A stretch of 64,000 bases of DNA from Bradyrhizobium yuanmingense (GCF_029167105.1 NZ_JARFML010000040.1:1-64000), one strand, 5' to 3'; shown: positions 49,362 through 57,637, counted from the first letter of the stretch. Numbers and translations: made by a program. The notes: generated from the letters alone by a model not told the origin.

Positions 49362-50402
49362 TTAAGCCGACCACGGCTCCGCTTCGGCCGCGCTCTTGGC
49401 CTTGGCGGAGACCGGGCTCTCGCCGATCACATCGGCCAGCGCGCGCAATGCCTCCTTGACGCCCTGGCCGGTCGCGCCCGACAGCAGCAGCGGCGTCTTC
49501 TTGGCGGCGCGCTTCAGGCGGTCCTTCTGCTTCTTCAACTCGTCCGGCTGGACCGCGTCGATCTTGTTCAGCGCGACGATCTCGATCTTGTCGGTGAGCT
49601 GCCCGCCATAGGCATCGAGCTCGGTCCGCACCGTCTTGTAGGCCTTGCCGGCATGCTCGCAAGTGGCGTCGACGAGATGCAAGAGCACGCGGCAGCGCTC
49701 GACATGGCCGAGGAAGCGGTCGCCGAGGCCGGTGCCCTCATGCGCGCCCTCGATCAGGCCGGGAATGTCGGCCAGCACGAATTCGCGGCCGTCGGCATTC
49801 ACGACCCCGAGCTGCGGATGCAGCGTGGTGAAGGGATAATCGGCGATCTTGGGTTTGGCCGCGCTGACCTTGGAGAGGAACGTCGACTTGCCGGCATTGG
49901 GCATGCCGACGAGGCCGGCGTCCGCGATCAGCTTCAGACGCAGCCAGATCCAGCGCTCCTCGCCGGGCTGGCCGGGATTGGCGTTGCGCGGCGCGCGGTT
50001 GGTCGACGATTTGAAATGCGCATTGCCGAAGCCGCCATTGCCGCCCTCGGCCAGCACGAACTTCTCGCCGACCTTGGTGAAGTCGTGGATCAAGGTCTCG
50101 CGGTCCTCGTCGAAGATCTGCGTGCCCACGGGAACCTTCAGCACGATGTTCTTGCCGTTGGCGCCGTGACGGTCCGAGCCCATGCCGTTCTCGCCCTTCT
50201 GGGCCTTGAAGTGCTGCTGGTAGCGGTAGTCGATCAGCGTGTTGAGGCCGTCGGCGACCTCGATGATGACATTGCCGCCGCGGCCGCCATTGCCGCCGGA
50301 GGGGCCGCCGAATTCGATGAACTTCTCGCGGCGGAACGCCACGCAGCCGTTCCCGCCGTCACCGGAGCGGATATAGACCTTTGCTTCGTCGAGGAATTTC
50401 AT
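49362..50402 (-). CDS. obgE: GTPase Obg (CgtA)
   Basis: A 346-residue essential GTPase in 50S maturation. The glycine-rich OBG domain (VYIRSGDGGNGCVAFRREKF) is followed by the G domain: P-loop GMPNAGKST, switch DIPGLIEGAHEGTGLG, NKID in VALNKIDAV. A short charged C-terminal tail ends the protein. The usual downstream neighbour proB lies 3.1 kb away, with Bug and sulfatase genes between. Confidence 0.97.
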   Translation of the reverse strand: MKFLDEAKVYIRSGDGGNGCVAFRREKFIEFGGPSGGNGGRGGNVIIEVADGLNTLIDYRYQQHFKAQKGENGMGSDRHGANGKNIVLKVPVGTQIFDEDRETLIHDFTKVGEKFVLAEGGNGGFGNAHFKSSTNRAPRNANPGQPGEERWIWLRLKLIADAGLVGMPNAGKSTFLSKVSAAKPKIADYPFTTLHPQLGVVNADGREFVLADIPGLIEGAHEGTGLGDRFLGHVERCRVLLHLVDATCEHAGKAYKTVRTELDAYGGQLTDKIEIVALNKIDAVQPDELKKQKDRLKRAAKKTPLLLSGATGQGVKEALRALADVIGESPVSAKAKSAAEAEPWSA

Positions 50403-50487
50403 GGGGCATAGGTAGGCCAGCCGGCCCCCTGCGGCAACCCGGATTGGTCCGCAAATCGGCCGAAATTCGGCGAATTGGACCTCTTGC

Positions 50488-50970
50488 TTAACCCGCCGGC
50501 CGCCGCCGGATCAGGAATGTCTGCGTACCCTCGAGCACCAGCTCCTTGCGCTGGTTGAACACGGTGCTGCGCAGCGTCACCGTGCCGGTGGTGCGCCCCG
50601 GCACCAGCTCGGTGACTTCGAGCGCGGGATAGAGGGTGTCGTCGGCGAACACCGGCTTGAGGAACCGGCTCGACTGCTCGAGGAAGCCGACCAGGGAGTC
50701 CTCGACCAGGAACGGAAACAGGCCGGCGCCGGGCGCGGTGTGGATCAGGGTCTGGAAGCCGTGGGCAAGCAGATGCGGCATGCCGCGGGCGCGGCAATAT
50801 TCCACGTCGTAATGCACCGGATGGGTGTCGCCGCTCGCGGTCTGGAATGCGGCGAACAATGCCGAGGTTTGGGTGCGGCTCGGCAGCACGAAGCGTTCGC
50901 CGACGACGAAATCCTCAAACCAGCGTTGCGTCGGGATCATGCGATGCCGGGCCGGATCGAAATCGGTCAT
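50488..50970 (-). CDS. MaoC-like hotdog dehydratase
   Basis: A 160-residue single hotdog-fold protein: RWFEDFVVGERFVLPSRTQT, the catalytic-type segment SGDTHPVHYDVEYCR, GMPHLLAHGFQTL, then FLKPVFADDTLYPALEVTEL. MaoC proteins hydrate enoyl-CoA or serve as acyl dehydratases. The substrate is unknown. It lies 85 bp upstream of obgE on the same strand and may be co-transcribed with it. Confidence 0.88.
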   Translation of the reverse strand: MTDFDPARHRMIPTQRWFEDFVVGERFVLPSRTQTSALFAAFQTASGDTHPVHYDVEYCRARGMPHLLAHGFQTLIHTAPGAGLFPFLVEDSLVGFLEQSSRFLKPVFADDTLYPALEVTELVPGRTTGTVTLRSTVFNQRKELVLEGTQTFLIRRRPAG

Positions 50971-51145
50971 GGCTTAGCTCTCTTCTTGGCTCTCTTTGGC
51001 TCTCTCGTCGTGTGGCCTGTATCGCTACCGCGATGCGAAGAGTGCGACAATCCGTTCAATTCGGCGTTGTGGGCTTGTCCCGGCGGCTCACGTCATTAAA
51101 ACGACCGCAAGCGACTCTGGTCGCCGATTCCTGATGCTCTCTCCC

Positions 51146-51225
51146 CGTCATTGCGAGCGCAGTGAAGCAATCCAGACTGCCGCCGCGGAAAGATTCTGGA
51201 TTGCTGCGCTGCGCTCGCAATGACG
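51146..51225. repeat. Dispersed palindromic repeat, family B
   Basis: CGTCATTGCGAGCGCAGTG, AAGCAATCCAGACTG, TCTGGATTGCTGCGC, CGCTCGCAATGACG. It lies in the divergent gap between the MaoC gene and the DMT gene, close to the DMT start. Confidence 0.85.
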
Positions 51226-51244
51226 ACCCCTCGCAGTCCGATCA

Positions 51245-52159
51245 ATGCCCCTGTTCAAGAATCTCTCCGCCTATGACGATCGCTCGGCGCGCCTCGCCGG
51301 CATCGGACTCATGGTGCTGTCGATCTTCATGTTCTCGTTCGGCGATGCCATGGGCAAGTTCCTGGTCGGGACCTATTCGGTGGGGCAGCTCTTGTTCCTG
51401 CGCGCCTGCGCGGCGCTGCTGCTGCTGTCGCCGCTGATCTGGAAGCAGCGTCACCAGTTTCTGCATCTGGAGCGGCCGGGGCTGCAGCTGGTTCGCGTCG
51501 TGCTGTCGACGCTGGAAGTCGCGGCCTTCTTTCTCGCAACCGTCTATCTGCCGCTCGCCGACGTCATCACCTATTATCTCGCCGGCCCGATCTTCGTCAC
51601 CGCGATGTCGGCGATCTTTCTGGGCGAGAAGGTCGGCTGGCGGCGCTGGACCGCGATCCTGATCGGCTTCTGCGGCGTCTTGATCGCGCTGCGGCCGTCG
51701 GCGCAGACCGTCAGCCTGCCGGCGTTGATCGCGCTCGGCGGCAGCCTCTCCTTCGCAACCCTGATGCTGATCACGCGCAGCCTGCGCAAGACGCCCGACA
51801 TCGTGATGGCGTCCTCGCAATTCGTCGGCACGTTCTCGCTGGGCGCGGTGCTGTCGGCGTTCAATTGGGTGCCGCCGACGCCCGGCAGCCTCGTGATCTT
51901 CGCGCTCGCCGGATGCGTTTCGGTGACGGCGCTGTTCTGCGTCAACCGCTCGCTCAAGCTCGCGCCGGCCAGCGTCGTGGTGCCCTATCAATATTCGATG
52001 ATCGTCTGGGCCGTGATCTTCGGCTTCGTCGTGTTCGGCGACGTCCCATCCATCGCAACGCTCGTCGGCGCCGCAATCATCATCGGCGCCGGGTTCTACA
52101 TCTATCTTCGGGAGCGCGATCTGGGACGTGAGAGCGACGAGGTGAATCCGCCGGCGTAG
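51245..52159 (+). CDS. DMT (EamA) family transporter
   Basis: A 304-residue inner-membrane protein with about ten hydrophobic segments arranged as two EamA repeats (LMVLSIFMFSFGDAMGKFLV at the start of the first; VSVTALFCVNRSLKLAPASV in the second). It is a drug/metabolite exporter family; substrate unknown. The start MPLFKNLSAYDDRS lies 20 bp after a family B repeat. Plus-strand position among minus-strand genes marks it as an insertion in the rpmA-GNAT-obgE order. Confidence 0.9.
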   Translation: MPLFKNLSAYDDRSARLAGIGLMVLSIFMFSFGDAMGKFLVGTYSVGQLLFLRACAALLLLSPLIWKQRHQFLHLERPGLQLVRVVLSTLEVAAFFLATVYLPLADVITYYLAGPIFVTAMSAIFLGEKVGWRRWTAILIGFCGVLIALRPSAQTVSLPALIALGGSLSFATLMLITRSLRKTPDIVMASSQFVGTFSLGAVLSAFNWVPPTPGSLVIFALAGCVSVTALFCVNRSLKLAPASVVVPYQYSMIVWAVIFGFVVFGDVPSIATLVGAAIIIGAGFYIYLRERDLGRESDEVNPPA

Positions 52160-52168
52160 CGGCATCGT

Positions 52169-52314
52169 CGTCCCCGGGGCGCGCGCAGCGCGAGCCCGGG
52201 ACCCATACCCCCAGGGAGAAGTTGGACGACGACCCGGAGGGGGTGCTTTGCCCCACACTCCGCTCCGGGATTATGGATCCCGGGCTCGCGGCTTCGCCGC
52301 GCCCCGGGATGACA
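52169..52314. repeat. Dispersed palindromic repeat, family A (CCCGGG variant)
   Basis: GTCCCCGGGGCGCGCG, GAGCCCGGGACCCAT at the left; ATGGATCCCGGGCTCGCG and CGCGCCCCGGGATGACA at the right, with an unrelated stretch of about 70 bases between. It fills the convergent spacer between the DMT and GNAT genes. Confidence 0.75.
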
Positions 52315-52339
52315 GTTGTGAATGCAGCGGCGCCTCCGC

Positions 52340-52933
52340 CTACCGCACCCGCCTCGCGCTGCTCCAGCTCTTCAGCGAGGCCCACACGCCGCGCGAGAGG
52401 CGGAAGCAGTCGACGGGCGTCGAGGAGCCCAGCGCCAGGAAGCGGTGCAGCTGCACGCCGCTCCACTGGAAGCCGCACTTCTCCAGCACCTTGCGCGAGG
52501 CCGGATTGGTGACGCGCGCGCCAGCGTAGAGATGCTCGTGCTCGAACTCCTCGAAGAAGAAATCGATCGCGCCGCGCGCGGCCTCGGTGGCAAAGCCCCG
52601 GCCCCAATGCTCGACGCCGAGCCAGTAGCCGAGCTCGGCATTGCCGGGCTTGGAGCAATCGATGCCGACCATGCCGACCGGCCCGCTGTCGTGCTCGATC
52701 AGGAACACGGTCTCGCTGCCGAGTTCGGCGGTGGCGCGGATGAATTCGGCGGCGTCGTCCTGCGAATAGGGATGCGGCAGGCGGCGCGTGTTCTCGGCGA
52801 CACGGCGGTCGTTGGCGAGCCGGGCGATGGTCCTGACGTCGGCCAGCGTCGGCCGCCGCAAGGTCAGCCGCTCGGTGGCGACGACGCTGGGTCTCGCCTC
52901 GGCCAAGGTCACGCTCGAGAAATCCTGCAACAT
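52340..52933 (-). CDS. GNAT N-acetyltransferase, RimJ/RimL type
   Basis: A 197-residue RimJ/RimL-like acetyltransferase: VATERLTLRRPTLADVRTIA at the start, GMVGIDCSKPGNAELGYWLG, HWGRGFATEAARGAI (acetyl-CoA loop) and NPASRKVLEKCGFQ. This type acetylates protein or peptide N-termini, or small amines. I chose the ATG at 52933 (MLQDFSSVTLAEA); the frame continues upstream through the rpmA terminator, which excludes it. Its place between rpmA and obgE is conserved in rhizobia as I recall. Confidence 0.87.
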   Translation of the reverse strand: MLQDFSSVTLAEARPSVVATERLTLRRPTLADVRTIARLANDRRVAENTRRLPHPYSQDDAAEFIRATAELGSETVFLIEHDSGPVGMVGIDCSKPGNAELGYWLGVEHWGRGFATEAARGAIDFFFEEFEHEHLYAGARVTNPASRKVLEKCGFQWSGVQLHRFLALGSSTPVDCFRLSRGVWASLKSWSSARRVR

Positions 52934-52987
52934 GTCCGGCTCCGTGAAAGTCACTAAGTCAAAGTGCAAAGAACAAAGTGAGCAAAG

Positions 52988-53020
52988 AAAAGGGGAGGCC
53001 GGTTTCCCGCCTCCCCTTGG
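52988..53020 (-). terminator. Intrinsic terminator of rplU-rpmA
   Basis: Nine-base stem AGGGGAGGC / GCCTCCCCT followed on the minus strand by TTTTCTTT. It lies 76-108 bp after the rpmA stop. Confidence 0.8.
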
Positions 53021-53095
53021 AGCCTTCGATCTCTTGCGATCTCTGGGACTCCGCCGGTTCAGTCGGGACCGGCGGACTCCGTTTTTGTCCACCGT

Positions 53096-53365
53096 CTATT
53101 CAGCAGCCTCGGCAAGCGGGAGCACCGATACGAAGGTGCGGCCGTTGGCTTTGGCCTGGAACGCAACGCGGCCCTCGATCTTGGCGAACAGAGTGTGGTC
53201 CGTACCCATGCCGACATTGAGGCCGGGGTGCCAGGTGGTGCCGCGCTGACGCGCAATGATGTTGCCGGGCGTGACGATCTCGCCGCCGAACGCCTTGATA
53301 CCGAGGCGCTTGCCCTTGGAATCGCGACCGTTGCGCGATGAACCGCCTGCTTTTTTGTGAGCCAT
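53096..53365 (-). CDS. rpmA: 50S ribosomal protein L27
   Basis: An 89-residue L27. N-terminus MAHKKAGGSSRNGRDSKGKR followed by LGIKAFGGEIVTPGNIIARQ, the standard family sequence; the N-terminal tail reaches the peptidyl-transferase centre. It lacks the cleavable N-terminal extension found in Firmicutes. It is in an operon with rplU, 103 bp upstream. Confidence 0.98.
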   Translation of the reverse strand: MAHKKAGGSSRNGRDSKGKRLGIKAFGGEIVTPGNIIARQRGTTWHPGLNVGMGTDHTLFAKIEGRVAFQAKANGRTFVSVLPLAEAAE

Positions 53366-53468
53366 GGCTCGTCTCCGAAATCCTGCGTAGTTCTAGGTCA
53401 ATTCCTTGACGGAATCATTTCAAAATCTCTCACGCATCAATTCGTGAATTGGCGTGATCGGTTTTGCG

Positions 53469-53855
53469 TTACTCGGCGGCTTCCGCTGCCGGCGCCGCAG
53501 CCACCTTTTCCTTCTTCGGACGCGGGCCCTTGGTGGGCTTGGCGCCGTCGGTCAGGATCTCGCTGACGCGCAGCACGGTGATCTCGTCACGGTAGCCGCG
53601 CTTGCGGCGCGAGTTCTTGCGGCGACGCTTCTTGAAGGCGATGACCTTGGGGCCGCGCTTGTGGTCGAGCACCTCGACCGCGACGGACGCGCCTGCGACC
53701 GTCGGAACGCCCAGCACCGGTGTGTCGCCGCCGACCACCAGCACTTCATTCAACTGCACGATCGAGCCGACTTCGCCTTCGATCTTGCCAACTTCGAGAA
53801 CATCATCCGGCACGACGCGGTATTGCTTGCCGCCGGTTTTGATGACTGCGAACAT
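53469..53855 (-). CDS. rplU: 50S ribosomal protein L21
   Basis: A 128-residue L21: MFAVIKTGGKQYRVVPDDVL at the start, then KRRRKNSRRKRGYRDEITVL. Beyond the usual ~103 residues it carries a Lys/Ala/Pro-rich C-terminal tail (GAKPTKGPRPKKEKVAAAPA), as in other Rhizobiales. GGAGAAAG lies before the ATG. A good promoter lies at 54019-54046, giving a leader of about 155 nt with a strong hairpin. Confidence 0.97.
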   Translation of the reverse strand: MFAVIKTGGKQYRVVPDDVLEVGKIEGEVGSIVQLNEVLVVGGDTPVLGVPTVAGASVAVEVLDHKRGPKVIAFKKRRRKNSRRKRGYRDEITVLRVSEILTDGAKPTKGPRPKKEKVAAAPAAEAAE

Positions 53856-53877
53856 CGTTCTTTCTCCGTGTTCAATC

Positions 53878-53914
53878 CCGGCCTCGGGACGGGAAGCGTC
53901 CGGGCCGGCTTTTT
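53878..53914 (-). promoter_or_regulatory. Hairpin in the rplU leader
   Basis: CCGGCC (53878-53883) pairs with GGCCGG (53903-53908), and GGACG (53887-53891) pairs with CGTCC (53897-53901). In the rplU mRNA this hairpin sits just before the ribosome site. On the plus strand it is followed by five T, so it could also stop rightward readthrough. A ribosomal-protein autoregulatory role is inference. Confidence 0.4.
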
Positions 53915-54018
53915 GTCAGTCGCTATGGTTTATGCGAGTCTGCGTGGGCGGGAGTTATCCCTTTGAAAACCCAAGCAAAAACAAGCGGCGCGAGAAACGC
54001 CCCGCGCCGGCTGTGGGA

Positions 54019-54046
54019 CTTATAGCGGCCGAGCGCGCCAAGTCAA
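54019..54046 (-). promoter_or_regulatory. Sigma-70-type promoter for rplU-rpmA
   Basis: On the minus strand TTGACT (54041-54046) and TATAAG (54019-54024) are separated by 16 bases, close to the housekeeping consensus. No other gene starts on this strand here, so it is assigned to rplU-rpmA. Transcription should start near 54012. Confidence 0.65.
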
Positions 54047-54185
54047 GGAAAACCGCCGAAAAAGGCCCGGATTTGAAGGCTTTGGCCGCGCTGAAAGCGC
54101 GCAGCCGAATCTCGACGGGCCATGCAACAAACAGGTTCCCCCGCAGTTGTCCCGGCCGGAACAGGCAAGCGGGGCAAGGGCTCTC

Positions 54186-55316
54186 ATGGCAACAGACGAA
54201 TTGGTCAAAACAACGGGCATCGCCCAGCATGGCGCCGAACGGCTGCCGTCGGTCGACGTCGACAGCTTCAACATCGAGATCAAGGACGAGGACGGCTTTC
54301 TCGGCGACCGCGCCAGCAAGGGCGCGTTCCGGGAGGTCCTCGAGCGCTGGCGCAAGCCGCTGCGCAAGACGGGGGAGGACCCGTTCGGCAAGGTGCCGAC
54401 CGAGGAGATCAACAAGAAGACGCTGGACGCCATCCTGGTCGGCGACGACACCGAGGCCTCGGCCGTGGTGCACAGCGCGATCGAGGATTTCTCCCAGGAG
54501 CTCGCCTATGTCACGCGCCGCTTCCTCAAGACCAAGGCCTGGGCCAAGACCGAGCGCATCGTCGTTGGCGGCGGCTTTCGCGATTCCCGGCTCGGCGAGC
54601 TCGTGATCGCCCGCGCCGAGATCATCCTGAAATCCGAGGGCTTCAAGATCGACCTGCAGCCGATCCGCCATCACCCCGACGAGGCCGGCCTGATCGGCGC
54701 GCTGCACCTGGCGCCGTCCTGGATCTTCGAGGCTCATGACAGCATCCTCGCCGTCGACATCGGCGGCACCAATATCCGCTGCGGCGTGGTGGAAACCGGC
54801 TGGAAGAAAGCCAAGGATCTGTCGAAGGCCAAGGTGGTGCATGCGGAGCTGTGGCGTCACGCCGACGACGAGCCGACGCGCGAAGGCGCGGTGAAGCGGC
54901 TGACCAAGATGCTGAAAGGGCTGATCACGCAAGCCGAGAACGAAGGCTACAAGCTCGCGCCGTTCATCGGCATCGCCTGCCCCGGCGTGATCAACGCCGA
55001 TGGCTCCATCGAAAAAGGCGCGCAGAACCTGCCCGGCAATTGGGAAAGCAGCAAGTTCAACCTGCCGGCGAGCCTGATCGAGGGCATCCCCGCCATTGGC
55101 GAGCACGACACGGCGATCCTGATGCACAATGACGGCGTGGTGCAGGGGCTCTCCGAAGTGCCGTTCATGCAGGACGTCGACCGCTGGGGCGTGCTCACCA
55201 TCGGCACGGGCCTCGGCAATGCCCGCTTCACCAACCGCCGCAAGGAGAGCGGCAAGGAGAAAGACCGGGATTCCACGGAGAACGGGAAGAAAAAGAGCAA
55301 GAATGACAAGGAGTAA
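54186..55316 (+). CDS. ROK-family kinase with circularly permuted motif order
   Basis: 376 residues. ROK motifs are all found but rotated. The family's C-terminal block comes first: GDDTEASAVV (86-95), IVVGGG (125-130), DEAGLIGALHLAP (165-177). Then follow the normally N-terminal phosphate-binding VDIGGTNIRCG (190-200), GIACPGV (262-268), the catalytic-type Asp in HND (314-316) and TIGTGLG (338-344), where the fold ends in a Lys/Glu-rich tail. The sugar-binding ExGH and the zinc CxCGxxGC motifs are missing. I chose the ATG at 54186. It is divergent from rplU. Kinase activity is plausible; the substrate is unknown. Confidence 0.85.
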   Translation: MATDELVKTTGIAQHGAERLPSVDVDSFNIEIKDEDGFLGDRASKGAFREVLERWRKPLRKTGEDPFGKVPTEEINKKTLDAILVGDDTEASAVVHSAIEDFSQELAYVTRRFLKTKAWAKTERIVVGGGFRDSRLGELVIARAEIILKSEGFKIDLQPIRHHPDEAGLIGALHLAPSWIFEAHDSILAVDIGGTNIRCGVVETGWKKAKDLSKAKVVHAELWRHADDEPTREGAVKRLTKMLKGLITQAENEGYKLAPFIGIACPGVINADGSIEKGAQNLPGNWESSKFNLPASLIEGIPAIGEHDTAILMHNDGVVQGLSEVPFMQDVDRWGVLTIGTGLGNARFTNRRKESGKEKDRDSTENGKKKSKNDKE

Positions 55317-55441
55317 CCTTGACCGGTTAGGTTAAGGGACAGATTGCGTTGCGGGCCGGCTGCCGCACGCTAGGGTCGAACCGTCGCTTCCACTCGGCCG
55401 GCGAAGCCGCCCTTCACGGCCAGTATTTCAAAGAGCGGCAC

Positions 55442-55487
55442 GGGACCGCCAGTGTTTACCGCGTCTGGCGGTCCCACCCCGTTTTTC
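55442..55487 (+). terminator. Intrinsic terminator after the ROK gene
   Basis: Eleven-base perfect stem GGGACCGCCAG (55442-55452) / CTGGCGGTCCC (55465-55475), with GTTTTTCTCC a few bases on. It ends just before the stop of the convergent hydrolase gene, so it may also serve that strand. The stretch 55317-55441 shows no other feature. Confidence 0.65.
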
Positions 55488-55490
55488 TCC

Positions 55491-56354
55491 TCAACTCCAC
55501 CCCACACGCTGAAAGAACGCGGCGATCTCGCTCGCCGCGCGATCCGGGTCTTCCCGATGCGGGAAGTGGCCGACGCCGGGAAACATCTTGAGATCGATAT
55601 CGCTGAAGGTCTCGGACAGCCGGTCGGTCCAGGCAAAGGGAAACAGCGGATCGTGCTCGGCCCAGCGCACGCAGGTCGGCACCTCGATCGGCGGCAGCCT
55701 GGGCGCTTCGCCCTTCATCATCGCTACGCGCCCGGCATGTGAGGCCCGATAATGCGCAAAGCCGCCGGCGAGGTTGCCGTCTTTCAGGAAATTGTCCGTG
55801 AAGGCGTCCAGCACGTCGTCGAAGGCGTTCCTCCGGTGCGCCCAGCCGCTGAGGAAATGGCTGATGTAGAGCCGGCAGCTCTCCCGGCTCGCACCGATGA
55901 GCTGTGGCGCCATCTCCATCTGGTGAAAGGACTGGTACCAGATGTGGTTGAGCCGATCGGGCGCCGCCATCCGCGCTCCGATCCCGGGATGGACGAAATC
56001 GAAGAAGAAGAGGCCCGTGAGCCGCTCTGGCGCCCGCCGGGCCAAGGGCTGCATGACGGCGCCGCCGACATCGTGGCCGACCACGCCGAATCGGTCGATG
56101 CCGAGCCGGTCCATCAGCGCCAGCATATCGGCGGCATGGCCGTCCGGCCCGTAAGGTCCACCGGGCTTGTCGCTGTCGCCGAAGCCGCGGAGGTCAGGCG
56201 CGACAAGCGTGAACCGGTCCGAAAGCCTCGATATCACCGGCTCCCAGGTCAGCCAGAATTCGGGCCAACCATGCAGCAAGAGCAGCGGTTTTCCCTGTCC
56301 GGCGCGGACCAGATGGAAATCGGCGCCATTGGCCGAGATCGTGAGATGCTCCAT
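55491..56354 (-). CDS. Alpha/beta hydrolase, epoxide hydrolase-like
   Basis: A 287-residue alpha/beta hydrolase. Oxyanion motif HGWPE (28-32); nucleophile Asp95 in VVGHDVGGAV, an Asp as in epoxide hydrolases and haloalkane/haloacetate dehalogenases; acid in WAEHDPLFPF; catalytic His in FPGVGHFPHRED. HGxP favours epoxide hydrolase or fluoroacetate dehalogenase type. I chose the ATG at 56354 (MEHLTISANG); the longer frame runs antisense through the tRNA and is excluded. Confidence 0.87.
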   Translation of the reverse strand: MEHLTISANGADFHLVRAGQGKPLLLLHGWPEFWLTWEPVISRLSDRFTLVAPDLRGFGDSDKPGGPYGPDGHAADMLALMDRLGIDRFGVVGHDVGGAVMQPLARRAPERLTGLFFFDFVHPGIGARMAAPDRLNHIWYQSFHQMEMAPQLIGASRESCRLYISHFLSGWAHRRNAFDDVLDAFTDNFLKDGNLAGGFAHYRASHAGRVAMMKGEAPRLPPIEVPTCVRWAEHDPLFPFAWTDRLSETFSDIDLKMFPGVGHFPHREDPDRAASEIAAFFQRVGWS

Positions 56355-56490
56355 GGCAGTTCCTTCCAGAGGCGGCGGGCGCGGGGGCAAAAGAGGCGCG
56401 GATTTTGCTCTTCGCGCCTTGTCTGGCCCGCCATCCTCGCCTATTAACGCCCCCAACCACAGGGGCCCAGCTCCTACTATGGCGCCTTCA

Positions 56491-56580
56491 GGAGAGGTGG
56501 CAGAGTGGTTGAATGCACCGCACTCGAAATGCGGCATAGGTGCAAGCCTATCGGGGGTTCGAATCCCTCCCTCTCCGCCA
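56491..56580 (+). tRNA. tRNA-Ser (anticodon CGA)
   Basis: 90 nt including an encoded CCA end. Acceptor stem GGAGAGG pairs with CCTCTCC; the anticodon stem CCGCA/TGCGG encloses the loop CTCGAAA with anticodon CGA at 56525-56527 (reads UCG). The long variable arm (TAGGTGCAAGCCTA) is diagnostic of a class II tRNA, and the T-loop TTCGAAT is intact. Confidence 0.95.
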
Positions 56581-56614
56581 GCTCAACCATCAGCTTCTCA
56601 ATAGCTTCGTAAAA

Positions 56615-57526
56615 TCAGCCTGATGCCTGTGCCGTTCGCCCGGCCAGCACCATCCGCGCCGTCGCCACGAAGGCCTGCGCCGCCGGCGACAACGTTCGGC
56701 CCTGGCGCTGCAGCAGCGACACGGGCCGGGTGAGTGCGGGGCGCACCAGAGGTCTTGCGATCAGTGTCGAGAACTGGTCGGCCGGCAGCATCGTCGCGGG
56801 AAGGATGGCGAGGCCGAGGCCCTGCGCCGTCATGGCGAGGGCGGTGTTGATCAGGGTCACTTCATAGGTCGGATCGAGGCGCTTGCCCTGCGCGCTCAGG
56901 GCCTGATCGATCTGCATGCGGATGCGTGTCTCGCTGCGCATCGCGATCGTCGGCAGTTGCGCCAGCTCGTCCCAGGTCAGGGAACGCCGCGCGGCGAAGT
57001 CCGCGGTGCGACGGCCGATCGCGCTCAGGCGGCCGCTCGTCAGCGTCTCGATCGTCATGTCCGCGAATTCGCCCTCCGCGCTGCCGATCGCGAACTCGGC
57101 GTCGGTCGTGCTCAGCCGTGGCACGAGATCGTCGGCGGCGACATCGCGCATGTCGATCTCGATGTCGGGATGGCTGGCGCGGAATTTCGCCAGCACCATG
57201 GGCAGCAGCGCCGATGCCGTGCCGGCGGAGGCGAGAAACACGACCCGGCCGGCGCGGGCCTGCGCGAGGTCACGCATGCGGCGCGACAGGCCCTGCGCAT
57301 CGCTCAGCATGCGCTCGGCGGCGGCGAACGCTTCGCCCGCGGCCAGCGTCGGCTGCACCGAACGCGTCGAGCGGTCGAACAGCTTGACGCCGAGCTGGGC
57401 CTCGAGCTGCTGGATCAGCAGGCTCGCCGCCGATTGCGTGATGCCGAGCTCGCGGGCGGCCCGCGTGATGCTGCGCGTCCGGTACACGCCGGTGAAGACC
57501 CGCAATTGGCGCAAGGTGACATTCAT
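56615..57526 (-). CDS. LysR-type transcriptional regulator (monooxygenase divergon)
   Basis: A 303-residue LysR protein. The winged-helix N-terminus is MNVTLRQLRVFTGVYRTRSI, with the HTH around AARELGITQSAASLLIQQLE; the C-terminal effector domain follows (VVFLASAGTASALLPMVLAK). It is divergent from the flavin monooxygenase gene across a 111-bp spacer containing a palindrome, the classical LysR layout, so it probably controls that gene and itself. The inducer is unknown. Confidence 0.92.
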   Translation of the reverse strand: MNVTLRQLRVFTGVYRTRSITRAARELGITQSAASLLIQQLEAQLGVKLFDRSTRSVQPTLAAGEAFAAAERMLSDAQGLSRRMRDLAQARAGRVVFLASAGTASALLPMVLAKFRASHPDIEIDMRDVAADDLVPRLSTTDAEFAIGSAEGEFADMTIETLTSGRLSAIGRRTADFAARRSLTWDELAQLPTIAMRSETRIRMQIDQALSAQGKRLDPTYEVTLINTALAMTAQGLGLAILPATMLPADQFSTLIARPLVRPALTRPVSLLQRQGRTLSPAAQAFVATARMVLAGRTAQASG

Positions 57527-57534
57527 AGCAAAAG

Positions 57535-57550
57535 CTCATGAATTGATGAG
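57535..57550. promoter_or_regulatory. Candidate LysR operator palindrome
   Basis: CTCAT-N6-ATGAG lies nine bases from the LysR start codon and about 90 bp before the monooxygenase start. Dyads with this spacing are typical LysR contact sites (T-N11-A form). It is the clearest dyad I see in this divergent spacer. Confidence 0.45.
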
Positions 57551-57637
57551 TTCTTTCCGACTTATCGCATAAACGGACCTGCAATAAAATGCATGCTGTG
57601 CGGACGGAAAGAATCCGCGGCAAGGATTGGAGCGAGC

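Noticed and set aside
48141..50411. A 756-codon plus-strand open frame over the sulfatase and obgE
   Set aside because: It runs antisense to two clear genes and through a palindromic repeat; composition is that of a shadow frame.
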